From contig JANFAH010000003.1 of assembly GCA_024663395.1 (NCBI GenBank), positions 558,001 to 622,000 on the forward strand: a stretch of DNA of 64,000 bases, given 5' to 3'. A model generated the notes under the pieces. The model saw only the letters and a program-made list of their open reading frames with translations. It was not told where the DNA came from and ran no database searches. Positions within the stretch are counted from its first letter, which is position 1. Every line of letters starts with the position of its first letter. This DNA is from Pisolithus tinctorius. Taxonomy: Eukaryota > Basidiomycota > Agaricomycetes > Boletales > Pisolithaceae. The translations under genes and the position numbers were made by a program. Below are positions 25,338 to 37,789 of this stretch, piece after piece.

Positions 25338-26851
25338 TCACATTTGCACGTTGAGCCCACCCCCGCCCGTTCCAAATGCGCTAACACCTCGAATGACATC
25401 TGCAATGACTTGCCGTGGGGAGCTCCCAGAAAATGACCTGAGAAATCTCCTTGAGTGGGTGACGTGGACAAAACCGGCGAAACTGGGGGTGATACGGTGG
25501 AAGTGGACGGGACCTTCTTCGGCGTAGAGGGTAAAGCAGCCTGATGTGTTAACTTGGGGTACCTTCATGGGGCACGTGCTTTCGGTAGACCGAGGATCTG
25601 AGGGATTTTCCGGTTCTTTGACGATTGGATAATGGGCAGAGAGGTGAGGATGTTGGTGACGGCGCACGCGGAGGGTCATCTGTCAAGGAGATACTAGACG
25701 CCAATGCCTTTGGAAGGCTCAGCAAGGACATGAGGCTGCAGGGGGACAAAGATATTGACCATGAGTGGACGATTCTGTTGAGTTTGATGGCGAGGAACTG
25801 TTCGTTAAGTTCGGCCCCGGCCAACTTGTCCGGCTTGTAAAGAGGATAAGGAAGCAGAGGGGCTTGGAGTAGCAGAAGAGCATGGCGAACGCTCGGGACG
25901 GGAGAGGAAAAAGTTGATCCTCTTCGTCGTTATCATCAACCTCTTCAGATATCTGATAGTAGCTAATGCGGTACTCGAATCGGGGACAAACGAGGACGCC
26001 CATGAGCACTTGAGGGTGAGTCTGGTGCAACAGGAAGCGGCTTCTCCACGGATGCACTAGTATCTCCTGGCACGTTCGAGCTGGCGATAGAGGCGCCGTC
26101 AATTGATCGGCGACGCTTGTCAACCTCATCCACACTAATTGGGATGTCGCGGGCGAGAGAACCATAGAATGCGGAAGCAGCACTGCCAGCTACTGTGATC
26201 GTGCGGGGCTGACTATCTGTACTGTGACACCGACGATAGTACGCAGCGGGTGAAAAACGTTCGGTCCATGTGTCTCCCTGTGAACGTGCTGCATCCGTGA
26301 CTTCCTGACACGCCGCACAACATGGTCGAAGTGGTACTGTAATTAGATCTGTCCGCATGGGTGAGGTTGGTGATTTACTTCGTGTGCGTCGACTTGTGGA
26401 TGGAGACCCAGGGACAACAGTTGCGCCAACTGAGACGAGCGATGTACCAAGCATGGGGTAAGAGGCATTGAATCAGTGCATCTCGTAGGGGATTGCATCC
26501 TCGTCTGGAGTCTATGATTGCATAGTTAGATCGTGGTGTGCAATGCTTATCTCCGTGGATAGTTTTACAGACCGTGGAAGTGAAAGTTTGAGTACGACAT
26601 GCTTATCAACCTCTGGACAAGCAGGCTGGCGAGAAGAGTCTGGGTCCGAAGAGCCGGATGTAGAGCCCCGTCGCTTCCACAAGGGCACCGAGTAGGTTTT
26701 GGTGACGAGGCGGGGCCGTCGTGAACGAGGACTGAGTTTCCGGAATGACGACGCACTGCGAGTCGAAGCGGACGGAGCTTCGCTCGTCGTTGGGGTCGGC
26801 GTGCATCGACAAAGCTGCACCCTCGACAGCTACCACTGTTGGCGTCGACAT
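25338..26851 (-). CDS. array gene X, copy 1 (fullest copy), function unknown
   Basis: Minus-strand gene starting at ATG 26851 (MSTPTVVAVEGAAL). Recognisable blocks in order: RSSVRFDSQCVVIPE, SPRSRRPRLVTKTYSVPLW, KHVVLKLSLPRS, TVPLRPCCAACQEV with a CCxxC motif, DTWTERFSPAA, SVDEVDKRRRSIDG, DDNDEEDQLFPLPS and a Gly-rich end RGVSAFGTGGGG. I recall a conserved agaricomycete family with CCxxC, VDEVDKRR and DDQLFPLPS elements, but know no function. This is the only copy keeping both the VDEVDKRR block and the C-terminal end. One extra base near 26738 relative to copy 3 breaks the frame after VVIPE, and the 3' exon structure is uncertain, so it may also be decaying. Confidence 0.55.
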
Positions 26852-27185
26852 TCACAACATACGGAGAGCGAGTTGGGCCAGACAATGTTGAAGAAGAAGA
26901 AAAAACAGTTAATAGACTGGGAGCTCCGCAAAAACGATTGTCATACGACTTCGGGGTAATTACGTACTAGTGCTGATGCTTCACCAAATCGAACTGGTAA
27001 CTTGTTGGTACTACCATCAAAATTCCGCCTGCTCCTCCAAAAGGTGTAGACTTCCGATCTCGCCAAGTGGGTCCATTCACACAGCACCAAAGTCCATCTC
27101 GTGTTTCATCATACCGTCATGGTGGTGATCCCATCATCGATTCCATGGCATGCTTCGTGCTGATATGATGTCCAAGAGAAGTCGA

Positions 27186-27563
27186 TTACTTATGTAATGG
27201 TTTATCCTTGTGCGGACCGGTCTGACTGCCGGTGCAAGGGAAAGGGTTAATTTTCGTAGGGCGACGGTGCTTGGACTGAATCCTGATATAAGAATCCGGT
27301 TGATTTGATCCTGGAAAATTTTCCGAGTCGGAAATTACTGGGCTGGGCCTGCGCTGGACGGCCTCGTCCTTGTAGTCTTCGCTCGACGGAAGACAATCGT
27401 TGCCTGTCTCGATTTCATCATTAACGTGGAGAATTGAATCTGCTGTGGCTACTATGCCCGGAGTATGCCGAAGGGCCGTGGTGAGGGGGGCGCCGATATA
27501 ATGGAACTGTGCAATGAAGCGCAATCGAATACGCACACGACTTGCTGTAGAACTGGCGTACAA
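27186..27563 (-). CDS. possible minus-strand gene in array spacer (Y), low confidence
   Basis: Open frame of 125 codons between X1 and SSP1. Homologous DNA occurs in units 2 (about 31.95-32.35 kb), 3 (about 36.0-36.5 kb) and 4 (about 53.7-54.05 kb). The frame is not kept cleanly: units 2-4 carry about 60 extra nt near the start. It may be a spliced gene or merely conserved duplicated spacer. No domain recognised. Confidence 0.25.
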   Translation of the reverse strand: MYASSTASRVRIRLRFIAQFHYIGAPLTTALRHTPGIVATADSILHVNDEIETGNDCLPSSEDYKDEAVQRRPSPVISDSENFPGSNQPDSYIRIQSKHRRPTKINPFPCTGSQTGPHKDKPLHK

Positions 27564-28052
27564 TTCTCAAGGCGCCCGATGTCAATCGGATACGTCCGTC
27601 GAGGTGCCTCGTTCACGGCTCACGGCCCCCTCCGAACCGTAAAGGGCTATACTGCGATGTTGCCATGTCTTCCACTCCCTTGCGCTTCTTGGTCGGGGCC
27701 GAAATTCCCTGCGCGCACTGGTGAAACATACTTGGGGACAATGGATCCCCTTATATATGTATGTATATGTAAGTATATGCCAGCAGTTGCTGTGTGTCTA
27801 GGCCCCAGACCCACTGACGAACCGAATTGCAGTTGTGACCTTTACGTATGTGAGGCTTCAAGCAGTCGCAGCACAGTGGCCAATCGACATCCGTCATGAT
27901 AGATTTGTAGCACACAGGGTAAAGCAGCGACCGGAGACCGGATGGACCGTATCGATACCACGAACGAAAGCACCTGCTAGGTTCTGGATCTTTTCATTTT
28001 GCGCGCCTGCGCAGCAACTTTTAGGCTTCATTTTGCAAACACGTTTGCGCAT

Positions 28053-28058
28053 TATATA
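28053..28058 (+). promoter_or_regulatory. TATA-like box of SSP1
   Basis: TATATA in the conserved context GCGCATTATATATTGGGCAC, about 95 nt before the SSP1 ATG. The same block precedes SSP2 (about 32900) and SSP3 (about 36916) and is degraded before SSP4 (about 54527). Confidence 0.5.
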
Positions 28059-28148
28059 TTGGGCACTAGTGCGGTTTCTAGGCCATCTCCTCTTACCCTC
28101 GAGCACTCCCTGAATCAGTAACAAGTGCCAGGAGAAAACTCTTCCAAA

Positions 28149-28940
28149 ATGCGAGTCGCCTCACTTGTGATCGCAGCGTTCGTGGCCGTGAGCGGTGCTC
28201 AGAACATCGGCCCTGGCCCATACAGCGTGGACGCCCATTCAAGCGTTGTACAATACCTCCGTCGTATCACAATGTGCGACTGCTTGTAGTGTTCTATCGA
28301 ACAATACCAGCCTGTCGGCAAGCAATGTTACTCACTCGTTGTGTCAATTCTAACGATGCATATACATTTACAGGGCTGTCAAGCATCCCTGTGCTGTACA
28401 TCGAATTTCATTCAAAACTACCGTAACTGCCTCGAATGCATAAGTGAGCTTCTCGACGGCTCCAGTACCACTAGCAGCACGAAAAGCGCAGTTAACCGTA
28501 GGTCTTTCTGTTCGTTGCACGATCGGAGGTTAAACGTTAATCTAAATGTCCGATAGAGCTATTGACGTCCTGTATTCAAGTGGGTGCCCTGCCTCCACCC
28601 CCAACGGCGTCTCAAAACCACACGAACCACACTTCATATGCTATGATGTCTCAGACGGGGTCCCAGTGTTGGTGGCAATCTCACTATGTTACATTCAACT
28701 TCGCTGACCATGTCTCTCAGTGTCCCCAACTAACTCCCCTGCGACTGGCACTGGCGTCGTCTCGGTACCCCTGCCAGCAGTGTGATCAGCCCTACTAGCC
28801 CCTTCTCCGGTTCTCAAACTAGCACTACATCAGTGGGTGCGACGCCCTCGTCTACGAATAGCGCAGTCAGAACGACTGTTGGCCAGGCTTACAGCGGTAT
28901 CGCGACAGTGCTTGCATGGGCTATTCTCCAAATGATGTGA
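28149..28940 (+). pseudogene. small secreted Cys-rich protein, copy 1 (frameshifted)
   Basis: Begins with the same signal peptide as copy 2 (MRVASLVIAAFVAVSGAQ) and the mature start NIGPGPYSVDA. It then carries one extra base at about 28233-28237 (GACGCCCATTC against GACGCCATTC/GACGCCGTTC in the other copies), which ends the frame after about 20 further codons. Later exons (GCQASLCC, NCLECISEL) and the Ser/Thr-rich end remain similar to copy 2. Probably a pseudogene unless the extra base is a sequence error. Confidence 0.7.
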
Positions 28941-29659
28941 TCAAAACCTGTGATGCCTGCACTGAGCCGGACTCAGCTGATACACATGCATAATCCAGAT
29001 GGCACTTCCACCAACCCCTCCCCCTGCCGGATGTTTGCCTGACACCACGTTCTTTTGTGGTATCTCTGCCGTTCGTTGTTCCTTGGGTGATTGTGTTTCC
29101 TTGACGTCCACTTATTACCTGATTGACAACCATACGTACTCAGTATTGTTCCCTGCTATTTAGTCATGTAGTGCAAACTTATACTTGTTGTCAGTCACCA
29201 ATGAGCACAGTTAACCACATCAATGCACCAGTCACTTCGTCGCATTAATACAAGACACTTAGTACCCTTCTTTCCCCGTTTGCAGGAGATATGTATATGG
29301 CATGGATATCATCAAGGCGATCCCTGTGAGTAGGTCCACGAAGAGATCGATGGCAGGCAAGTGCTACCTCGTGTGTTCGTCATCCAACTCTCAGTTCATG
29401 CGGCTTCGTGGGTGATCTGCCGAAAGAAGTCGAGGAGGCAGCGAAGTAAACCTCACCGTTTTGCACCGCGGATCAATTCGTTTTCCTTGCGTTATGACAT
29501 CATTTACGACCCAGGATCTTCCTTCCTTCCATGTTCTTGACTCTAAATAATCTGGGATCGAAGCATTGATGACACATTAATCAGACATGGTCGGAAGGTT
29601 AACTTAAAGAGTCCGCGACTATGGATTCAGACGTATGTAACAGGAAGGAGGCACCTTCT

Positions 29660-30787
29660 TCGGCGTAAGAGGTAAATGCGAGATTGACCTGTTAGTTTAG
29701 AGGTACCTTCCCAGGGAAGATACCTTCTGGTGACGTAGGCTGGGAGATGTGAGAGTTAATTTCCTGGTTCCTTTGACGGTTGGATAGCAGTGGAGAGATT
29801 GGACACAGGGGAGCGAAGATGTTGACCGTACATGTACGATTCTCCCGGGCAGGTTGATGGCGAGGAACCTAGCCGTCAGAGTCTGTCCAACTTGTAATTA
29901 AGATAAAGAAGCCAAGGGCCCTTGGAGTCGCGGAAGAACATGGCGAACGCCTCAGAGACGGAAGAGGGAAGACCTGATCTTCTTCACCGTCATTATCAAA
30001 TTCTTCTGATATGCCATGTGTAGTTAATTGTGGTACCCGAATCTGGGACAAACAAGGACACCCATGACCTCTTGAAGGTGAGTCATTGGGATGTTGCAGG
30101 TGAGAGAGCTATAGAATGCAGAGGCAGCACTACCAGCTACTGTGATCGTGCAGGGCTGGCTGTCCGTGCTGTGATACCGACGATGGTTTGCAGCGGGTGA
30201 AAAACGTTCCGTCTGTCTCCCTGCGAATGTGCTGCATCCATCACTTCCTGGCACGCCGCACAACACGGTCGAAGTAGTACTGTAATTAGATTCTTCCGCA
30301 CGGGTGAGGTCGGTGATTTGCTTCGTGCGTGTCGACTTGTGGATCGAGATCCAAGGACATCAGTTGCACCAACTGATGATGGAGCGATGTACCAAGCACG
30401 GAGTAAGAGGCATTGAATCAGTACATCTCATGGGCGACTGTATCCTCGTCTGGAGTCGATGATTGTGTAGTTGGATCGTGGTGTGCAATGCTTGTCTCTT
30501 GGGATAGTTTCACAGACCACGGAAATGAAAGAATGAGCACGACATACTTGTCAACTTCCGGAAAAGCAGGCTGGCGAGACGAGTCTGAATCTGAAAAGTC
30601 GGATATAGAGCCCCGTCTCTTTCACAATGGCACTGAGTACGTTTCGGCGACGAGGCGGGGCCGTCGTGAACAAGGACTGAGTTCGGAAATGACGATGCAA
30701 TGGGAGCCGAAGCAGACGGAGCTTCGCTTGTTAATGGGATCGACACGCAGTTGCACTCTTGACAGCTACCACTGTTGGCGTCGACAT
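29660..30787 (-). pseudogene. array gene X, copy 2 (deleted copy)
   Basis: Starts at ATG 30787 with the same N-terminal block. It retains TERFSPAANHRRYHSTDSQ, TVAGSAASAFYSSL and GEEDQVFPLPSLRRSP. The stretch encoding VDEVDKRRRS and the next roughly 35 residues in copy 1 is missing: SSLTCNIPM runs straight into the later segment. The Gly-rich C-terminus is also absent. One or more frame changes are needed to read it through. Likely non-functional. Confidence 0.55.
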
Positions 30788-30913
30788 TGCAACCTACGTC
30801 GGGCCGGACGGCGTTGAGGACAAAAAACAGCAACAACTATTAGACTGGGAGCCCCACAAAAATGATTGTCATAGGACTTCGAGGTCATTATGTCCAAGTG
30901 CCGATGCCATATT

Positions 30914-31924
30914 ACGGTCGGCGAGAAGGATCAGCTTAAGAATTCAAGGGTTGAGGTTTCCAGGGCTCCATGTACCCGAGGCTCTGCCCACAATTAGTGT
31001 GTTACGTGATGGATCTATACCATATTGGGAAATATTGCGGTACTTAAGTTTTATGAGATCGTGGACCCCAGAACTGCCTAGTAACTAATAATTTAAGTTA
31101 CTAGAAGTTATGAGCAAATAACCCTTGAATGTGTTTTCAGAGGAGCAAACCCTTAGCTTCCCTTGCTCAACCACCCCTTGACATGTCACATGACATACAA
31201 GTCTTCTGAGTCTGACATGTGCATGTTTTGTACAATGCAACCCATGTTATCTTAGGCCCTGGGCCCACAGATGCCTTCTCAAACTGTCTGTCATCTCTGG
31301 CTAAGCTGCAACTTGTCTATTATTTTTGTACAGTATGCACTGGGTGCTGACTAAGCATGCAAATTTGCACACTATGAAGCAAAAACACAGTAGTCATAAG
31401 TTAGAAAGGAAAACAACAAAAATAATGCACATAAACTACAACTGTTTGAAAGGTCTCATTGAGTGGTACTGTATTCTGAAAAAGCAAGAAGTAGGATGGC
31501 AAAATGGGCAAACTATTGTGCACACACCTGTGAGGTATTAGCTGGGGGAGAGAGAGGGAAGGCCCTCAAATGATAACAGCTGGGGGGGGTCAACACCAAA
31601 CTATGGAGGTGGTAGGAAACCCATAGATGTACATGGATAAACATGAACCACACTATTTAGACCACCCAATCCAGAGCTATACTCAAAGTTGCCTCACTGC
31701 CCTCTGAATACAAAAACAGGCATATCTTGACAGTGTCTGCATGGAACCAGATGGACCAAGACATCCCCAGGAAGGGTTAAGTGAGGGGGATAAACTGCCC
31801 AAAAAGCAAAAGGAATGGCAGAGAAACATGTGAGATACAATCCCAAACCATCAAAGGTGGGGAGAGGAGAATCACCTGAATGACAATGGCTGGTGAGATC
31901 AGCACATGTGGTATACTGTGTTTT
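30914..31924. mobile_element. about 1-kb insertion in unit 2, with CpG-free core
   Basis: Comparison with unit 1 shows extra DNA between GATGCCATATTA (about 30911) and the resumption of similarity at TTTCGTGTTGATATGATGTCC-like sequence (about 31922). From 31062 to 31924 there is not a single CG dinucleotide, while TG and CA are abundant. An 8-bp inverted repeat TAGTAACT/AGTTACTA lies at about 31079-31103. No intact ORF of a known transposon protein remains. Best read as an old, methylated and deaminated transposon remnant. Confidence 0.6.
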
Positions 31925-32996
31925 CGTGTTGATATGATGTCCAACAAGAGTCGATTGCTTATGTAATGATTTATCTCTGTGCGGACCGGTCTGACTGCCG
32001 GTGCAAGGGAGGAGGTTAATTTCCGTAGGGCGAGCAAGGCTACGGTGCTTGGGCTGGTCTGATTTGTATAAGAAGGTCAAGTTGATGCTGGAAATTTTCC
32101 GGGTCGGAAATTACTAGGCTGTGCCTGCGCTGGGACAGCCTCACCGTTGTAGTCTTCCTGAGACAAAGGCTCGACGGAAGACAGTCGCTGCCTGTCTCGT
32201 TTTCATCGTCGACGTGGAGAATTGAACCTGCTGTGGCCACTATAGCCGGAGTATGCCAAAGGGCCGGTGAGGCGGGCGTCAATATCATTCAATCAATCGT
32301 TGGAGAAGCCCAAATAAAGATCGTGCCATGCCGCCGCGTCTGCGTAATGGAACTGTGAATGAAACGCAATCGAATACGCACACGACTTGCTGTAGAACTG
32401 GCGTACACCTCTCAAGGCGCCCAGAGTCAATCGGATACGTCCGTCGAGGTGCCTCGTTCACGGCCCACGGCCCCCTCTGAACTGTAAAGGGCTATACTGC
32501 GATGTCGCCATTTCTTCCACTCTCTTGCGCTTCTTGGTCGGGGCCGAAATCCCCTGCGCGCACTGGTGAAACATTCTTGAGGACAATGGATCCCCTTACA
32601 TACGTATGTATATGTAAGTATAATATGCCCACAGTTGCTGTGTGTCTAGGCCCCAAACCCACTGACGAACCGAATTGCAGTTGTGACCTTTACGTATGTG
32701 AAGGTTCATGGCAGTCGCAGCACATAGTAGCCCAATCAACATCCGTCATCATAGCTCTGTAGGACCCAGGGTAGAGCAGCGAGCGGAGCCCGGATGGACC
32801 GTATCGATACCACGTGAAAGCACCTTCCAGGTTCTGGATCTTTCATTTTGCGTGTCTGCACGGTAACTTTAGGCTTCATTTTGCAAACACGTTGCGCATT
32901 ATATATTGGGCACAAGTGCGGTTTTCTAGGCCACCTCCTCTTACCCTCAAGTACTCTCTGAATCAGTAACAAGTGCCAGGAGAAAACTCTTCCAAA

Positions 32997-33783
32997 ATGC
33001 GAGTCGCCTCACTTGTGATCGCAGCGTTCGTGGCCGTGAGCGGTGCTCAGAACATCGGCCCTGGTCCATACAGCGTGGACGCCGTTCAAGCGTTGTACGG
33101 TGCCTCCGTCGTATCACAGTGTACAACTGGTTGTAGTGTTCTATCGAACAATACCAACCTGTCGGCAAGCAACGTTACTCATTCGTTGCGCCAATTCTAA
33201 CAATGCATACATACAGGGCTGTCAAGCATCCCTATGCTGTGAATCGAGCTTCATTCAAAACTACCGCAACTGCCTCGAATGCATAAGTGAGCTTCTCGAC
33301 GGCTCCAGTACCACTAACAGCACGAAAAGCGCAGTTAACCGTAAGTCTTTCTGTTCATTGCACCATTGGAGGTCGAGCGTTTATAATCCAAATGCCGGAT
33401 AGAGCTATTGACGTCTTGTATTCAAGTGGGTGCCCTGCCTCCACCCCCCACGACGTCTCAAGACCACACGGACCACACCTCATATGCTATGATGTCTCAG
33501 ACAGGGTCCCAGTGTTGGTGACAATGTCACTGTTACATTCAACTCCACTGACCATGTCTCAGTGTCCCCAACTAACTCCCCTGCGACTGGCACTGGCGTC
33601 GTCTCGGTACCCCCTGCCAGCAGTGTGATCAGCCCTACTAGCCCCTTCTCCGGTTCTCAAACTAGCACTACATCAGTGGGTGCGACGCCCTCGTCTACGA
33701 ATAGCGCAGTCAGAACGACTGTTGGCCAGGCTTACAGCGGTATCGCGTCAGTGTTTGCATGGGCTATTCTCCAAATGATGTGA
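32997..33783 (+). CDS. small secreted Cys-rich, Ser/Thr-rich protein, copy 2
   Basis: Signal peptide MRVASLVIAAFVAVSGAQ, then NIGPGPYSVDAVQALYGA and a Cys-rich part: SQCTTGCSVLSNN, intron, GCQASLCCESSFIQNYRNC, LECISELL. After another intron come LLTSCIQVGALPPPP and a Ser/Thr/Pro-rich tail (SPFSGSQTSTTSVGA) ending in the mildly hydrophobic SGIASVFAWAILQMM. About 200 residues over about five exons; the last two introns have alternative possible borders. Eight or so Cys, signal peptide and Ser/Thr tail suggest a secreted wall-associated or GPI-anchored protein. Agaricomycetes carry many such lineage-specific secreted proteins; function unknown. This copy appears intact. Confidence 0.75.
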
Positions 33784-34504
33784 TCAAAACCTGTGATGCC
33801 TGCACTGAGTCGGACTCGGCTGGCATACGTGCATAATTCAGATGGCACTTCCACCAACCCCTCCCCCTGTCGGATGCTTGCCTGACACCACGTTCTTCTG
33901 TGGTATCTCTGCCGTCCGTTGTTCCTTGGGTGATTGTGGTTTCCTTGACGTCCACTTATTAACTAATGGACAACCATACGCACTCAGTATTGTTCCCTGC
34001 TATTTAGTCATGTAGTGCGAACTTATACTTACCTGTTGTCAGTCACCAATGAGCACAGTTGATCACATCAACGCACCAGTCACTTCGTCGCATTAATACA
34101 AGACACTTAGTACCCTTCTTTCCCCGTTTGCGGGACATATGTACGTGGCATTGATACCATCAAGGCGATCCCTGTGAGTAGGTCCACGAAGAGATCGATG
34201 ACAAGTAAGTGCTACCTCGTGTGTCCGTCATCCAATTCTCAGTTCATGCGGCTTCGTGGGTGATCTGCTGAAAGAAGTCGAGGAGGCAGCGAAGTAAACA
34301 TCACCGTTTCGTACCGCGGATCAATTCACTTTCCTTTCGCATGACATCATCGAAGACCCAGGATCATCCTTCTTTCCATGTCCTTGACTCTGGATAATCT
34401 GGGATCGAAGCATCGATGACACGTTAATCAGACATGATCGGAAGGTTAACTTAAAGAACCCCCGACTATGGACTCAGACATATGTGACAGGAAGCGGAAG
34501 GCAC

Positions 34505-35628
34505 CTTCGGCGTAAGAGGTAAATGCGAGATTGACCTGTTAGTTTACAGGCACCTTCCCAGGAAAGATACTTTCTGGTGACGTAGACTGGAAGATGTGAG
34601 GGTTTATTTCCTGGTTCCTTTGACAGTTGGATAACGGTGGAGAGATTGGACACAGGGAAGCAAAGATGTTGACCCTAAATGTACGATTCTCCCGAGCAGG
34701 TTGATGGCGAGGAACTTAGCCGTCAAAGTCTGTCCAACTTGTAAATAAGATAAAGAAGCTGAGGGGCTTGGAGTCACGAAAGAGCATGGCAAACGCCTCG
34801 GAGACGGGAGACCTGATCTTCTTCACCGGCATTATCAGATTCTTCCGGTATGCCACGTGTAGCTAATTGTGGTACCCGAATCTGGGACAAACAAGGACTC
34901 CCATGGCCTCTTGAAGGTGAGTCATTGGGATGTCGCAGGTGAGAGAGCTATAGGATGCAGAAGCAGCACTACCAGCTACTGTGATCGTGCGGGGCTGACT
35001 ATCTGTACTGTGACACCGACGATGGTTTGCAGCGGGTGAAAAACGTTCCGTCCGCGCCTCCCTGTGAACGTGCTGCATCCGTCACTTCCTGGCACGCTGC
35101 ACAACACGGTCGAAGTAGTACTGTAATTAGATTTGTCCGCACCGGTGAGGTCGGTGATTTGCTTCGTGCGTATCGACTTGTGGATCGAGATCCAGGGACA
35201 TCAGTTGTGCCAACTGATGGTGGAGCGATGTACCAAGCACGGAGTAAGAGGCATTGAATCAGTACATCTCATGGGCGACTGCATCCTCGTCTGGAGTCTA
35301 TGATTGTGTAGTTGGATCGTGGTGTGCAATACTTGTCTCTTTGGATAGTTTTACGGACCGTGGAAATGAAAGTTTGAGAACGACATGCTTGTCGGCTTCC
35401 AGAAAAGCAGGCTGGCGAGACGAGTCTGAGTCTGAAAAGTTGGATATAGAGCCCCCTCTCTTCCACAATGGCACTGAGTACGTTTTGGTGACGAGGCGGG
35501 GCCGTCGTGAACGAGGACTGAGTTCCAGAATGACGATGCACTGGGAGTTAAAGCAGACGGAGCTTCGCTTGTTGATGGGATCGACACGCAGTTGCACTCT
35601 CGACAGCTACCACTGTTGGCGTCGACAT
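34505..35628 (-). pseudogene. array gene X, copy 3 (deleted copy)
   Basis: ATG at 35628. The first exon is open further than in copy 1 (VILELSPRSRRPRLVTKTYS, KHVVLKLSFPRS). It lacks the VDEVDKRRRS stretch, as copies 2 and 4 do, and the Gly-rich end. Contains RAVHREARTERFSPAANHRR-like sequence and GSAASASYSSLTCDIPM. Likely non-functional or a shortened variant. Confidence 0.5.
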
Positions 35629-37000
35629 CGCAACCTACGTCGGGCCAGACAACGTTGAAGACAACAAACAGCAACAACTATTAGACTGGGGGCTCTGCAA
35701 AAATGATTGTCATAGGACTTCGGGGTCATTACGTGCAAGTGCTGATGCCATATTATACTTGCTAAAATCGAACTTGCTCCTCCAAAAGGTGTTGGGCTCC
35801 AACTAATATCTCGCTAGGTAGGCCCATTCGCACAGCGTCAAAGTCCATCTCGTGTTTCGTCACACCATCGTGGTGGTGATCCCATGTCTGGACTCATCTC
35901 ATGTGGCCTACTATGTTTCGTGTTGATGTCCCGAAGAGCCCGAATACTTGTGTAATGGTTTACTTGACGGTCCGACGGCCAGTGCAAGGGAAAGTGTTAA
36001 TTTCCGTAGGGCAAGCATGCCAATCTGTAAAACGATCGAATTACAGCATACACATTGGACAATTTTTTGAGAACTTGGCACGCACCGTTACTTCACTGGG
36101 TAAACGCCAAGTGTCAAGTTGGCCAGCCAACCTAACCTGGTTTGTATAAGAATTCGGTTCAGTCGATGCTGGAAAATTTTTAAGTCGAAATTACTGGGCT
36201 GTGCCTGCGCTGGGACAGCCTCATCGTTGCACATAGTCTTCCCGAGACGAAGGCTCGATGGAAGACAATCATTGACGAGGAGATATGAACCTGTTGTGGC
36301 CACTATAGCCGGAGTATGCCGAAGGGCTGGTGAGGCGGGCGTCAATGTCAAGTTCAATCACTGAAGTAACCCAAATAAAGACTGTGTTTTTTGCCAACTG
36401 TCGTGCTGCCGCCTCTGCGTAACGGAGCTCCTGTAGCCGTGTAACGGAACGCAATCCGATACGCACACAGCTTGCTGTTGAACGGGTGTATTACCTCTCG
36501 AGGCGCCCAGTGTATCGGATACGTCCGCCGACATTTGCAAAAGCGTCGGACTACGTTATGCGCTGGCTGTTTTTCAACTTGGGGTTTACGACAAAACTAA
36601 GCCAAGCGGGGACCATCTCGCTCCGTGAGTCCAAAAACTGTCTAATGTGCATGCTGTAATTTGGCTGCCTCACTGATCGGCGCTCGCTCACAGCTCCCTC
36701 TGGACTGTAAACGGCTATATCATCGCGATGTTGTCACTTCTCCCATTCTCTTGCGCTTCTTGAGGACACTGGATCCCCTTACATATGTAAGTATATCACT
36801 TGCTGTGTCTCTCGGCCCTACCACGAACCAAAGCACTTGCTAGGTTCTGGATCTTTCGTCTTGCGCGCCTGCACGGCAATTTTTAGGCTTCATTTTTGCA
36901 AACAGGTTGCGCATTATATATTGGGCACTAGTGCTGTTTTCTAGACCATCTCCTCTTACCTTCAAGCACTCCTTAAATCAGTTGCAAGTGTCAGGAGAAA

Positions 37001-37789
37001 ATGCGAGTCGTCTCACTCGTGATCACAGCGTTTGTGGTCGCGAGCGGGGCTCAGAACATCGGCCCTGGTCCATACAGCGTGGACGCCATTCAAGCGTTGT
37101 ACGGTGCCTCCGTCGCATCACAGTGCGCGACTACTTGTAGTGCTCTAGCAAACAAGGGCGGCCCATCGGCAAGCAATGTTACTCACTCGTCGTGTCAATT
37201 CTAACGATGCATATATACAGGGCTGTCAAGCATCCGTATGCTGTGCATCGAACTTCATTCACAGCTACCGTAACTGCCTCGAATGCATAAGTGAGATTCT
37301 CAACGGCTCCAGTACCACTAGCAGCACGAAAAGCGCAGTTGACCGTGAGTCTTTCTGTTCATTGCGCCATCGGAGGTGAAACGTTAATGATCCAAATGCC
37401 TGATAGAGCTATTGACGTCTTGTATTCAAGTGGGTGCCCTGCCTCCACACCCGACGGCGTTTCAAAATCACATGAACCATACCTCATATGCTATGGTGTC
37501 TCAGACGGGGTCCCAGTGTTGGTGACAAGTTCATTGTGTTACATCCAATTCTTCTGACCATGTCTCAGTCTCCCTGACCAATTCCCCTGCGACTGGCACT
37601 GGGGTCGTCACAGTACTCCCTGCCAGCAGTGTGATCATTCCCACTAGCCTCTTCTCTCGTTCCCCTACTATCACTACATCAGTCGATGTGACGGCCTTGT
37701 CGACGAATAGTGCAGTCAGAACGACTGTTGGCCAGGCTTACAGCGGTATCGCGTCAATGCTTGCATGGGTTGTTCTCCAAACGATGTGA
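37001..37789 (+). CDS. small secreted Cys-rich protein, copy 3
   Basis: Signal peptide MRVVSLVITAFVVASGAQ and NIGPGPYSVDAIQALYGA. The Cys block reads SQCATTCSALANK, GCQASVCCASNFIHSYRNC, LECISEIL. The Ser/Thr tail is more diverged than in copy 2 (ITTSVDVTALSTNSAV) and the end is LAWVVLQTM. The frame through the tail depends on accepting an intron with donor GTGACA at about 37521. Whether this copy is expressed is unknown. Lacks the 8 bp CTCTTCCA preceding the ATG in copies 1 and 2. Confidence 0.65.

Noticed and set aside
31079..31104. Helitron 3' end (hairpin followed by CTAG) in the CpG-poor insertion
   Set aside because: The hairpin abuts CTAG but no 5' TC end or helicase remnant could be placed, and the insertion extends on both sides of it.
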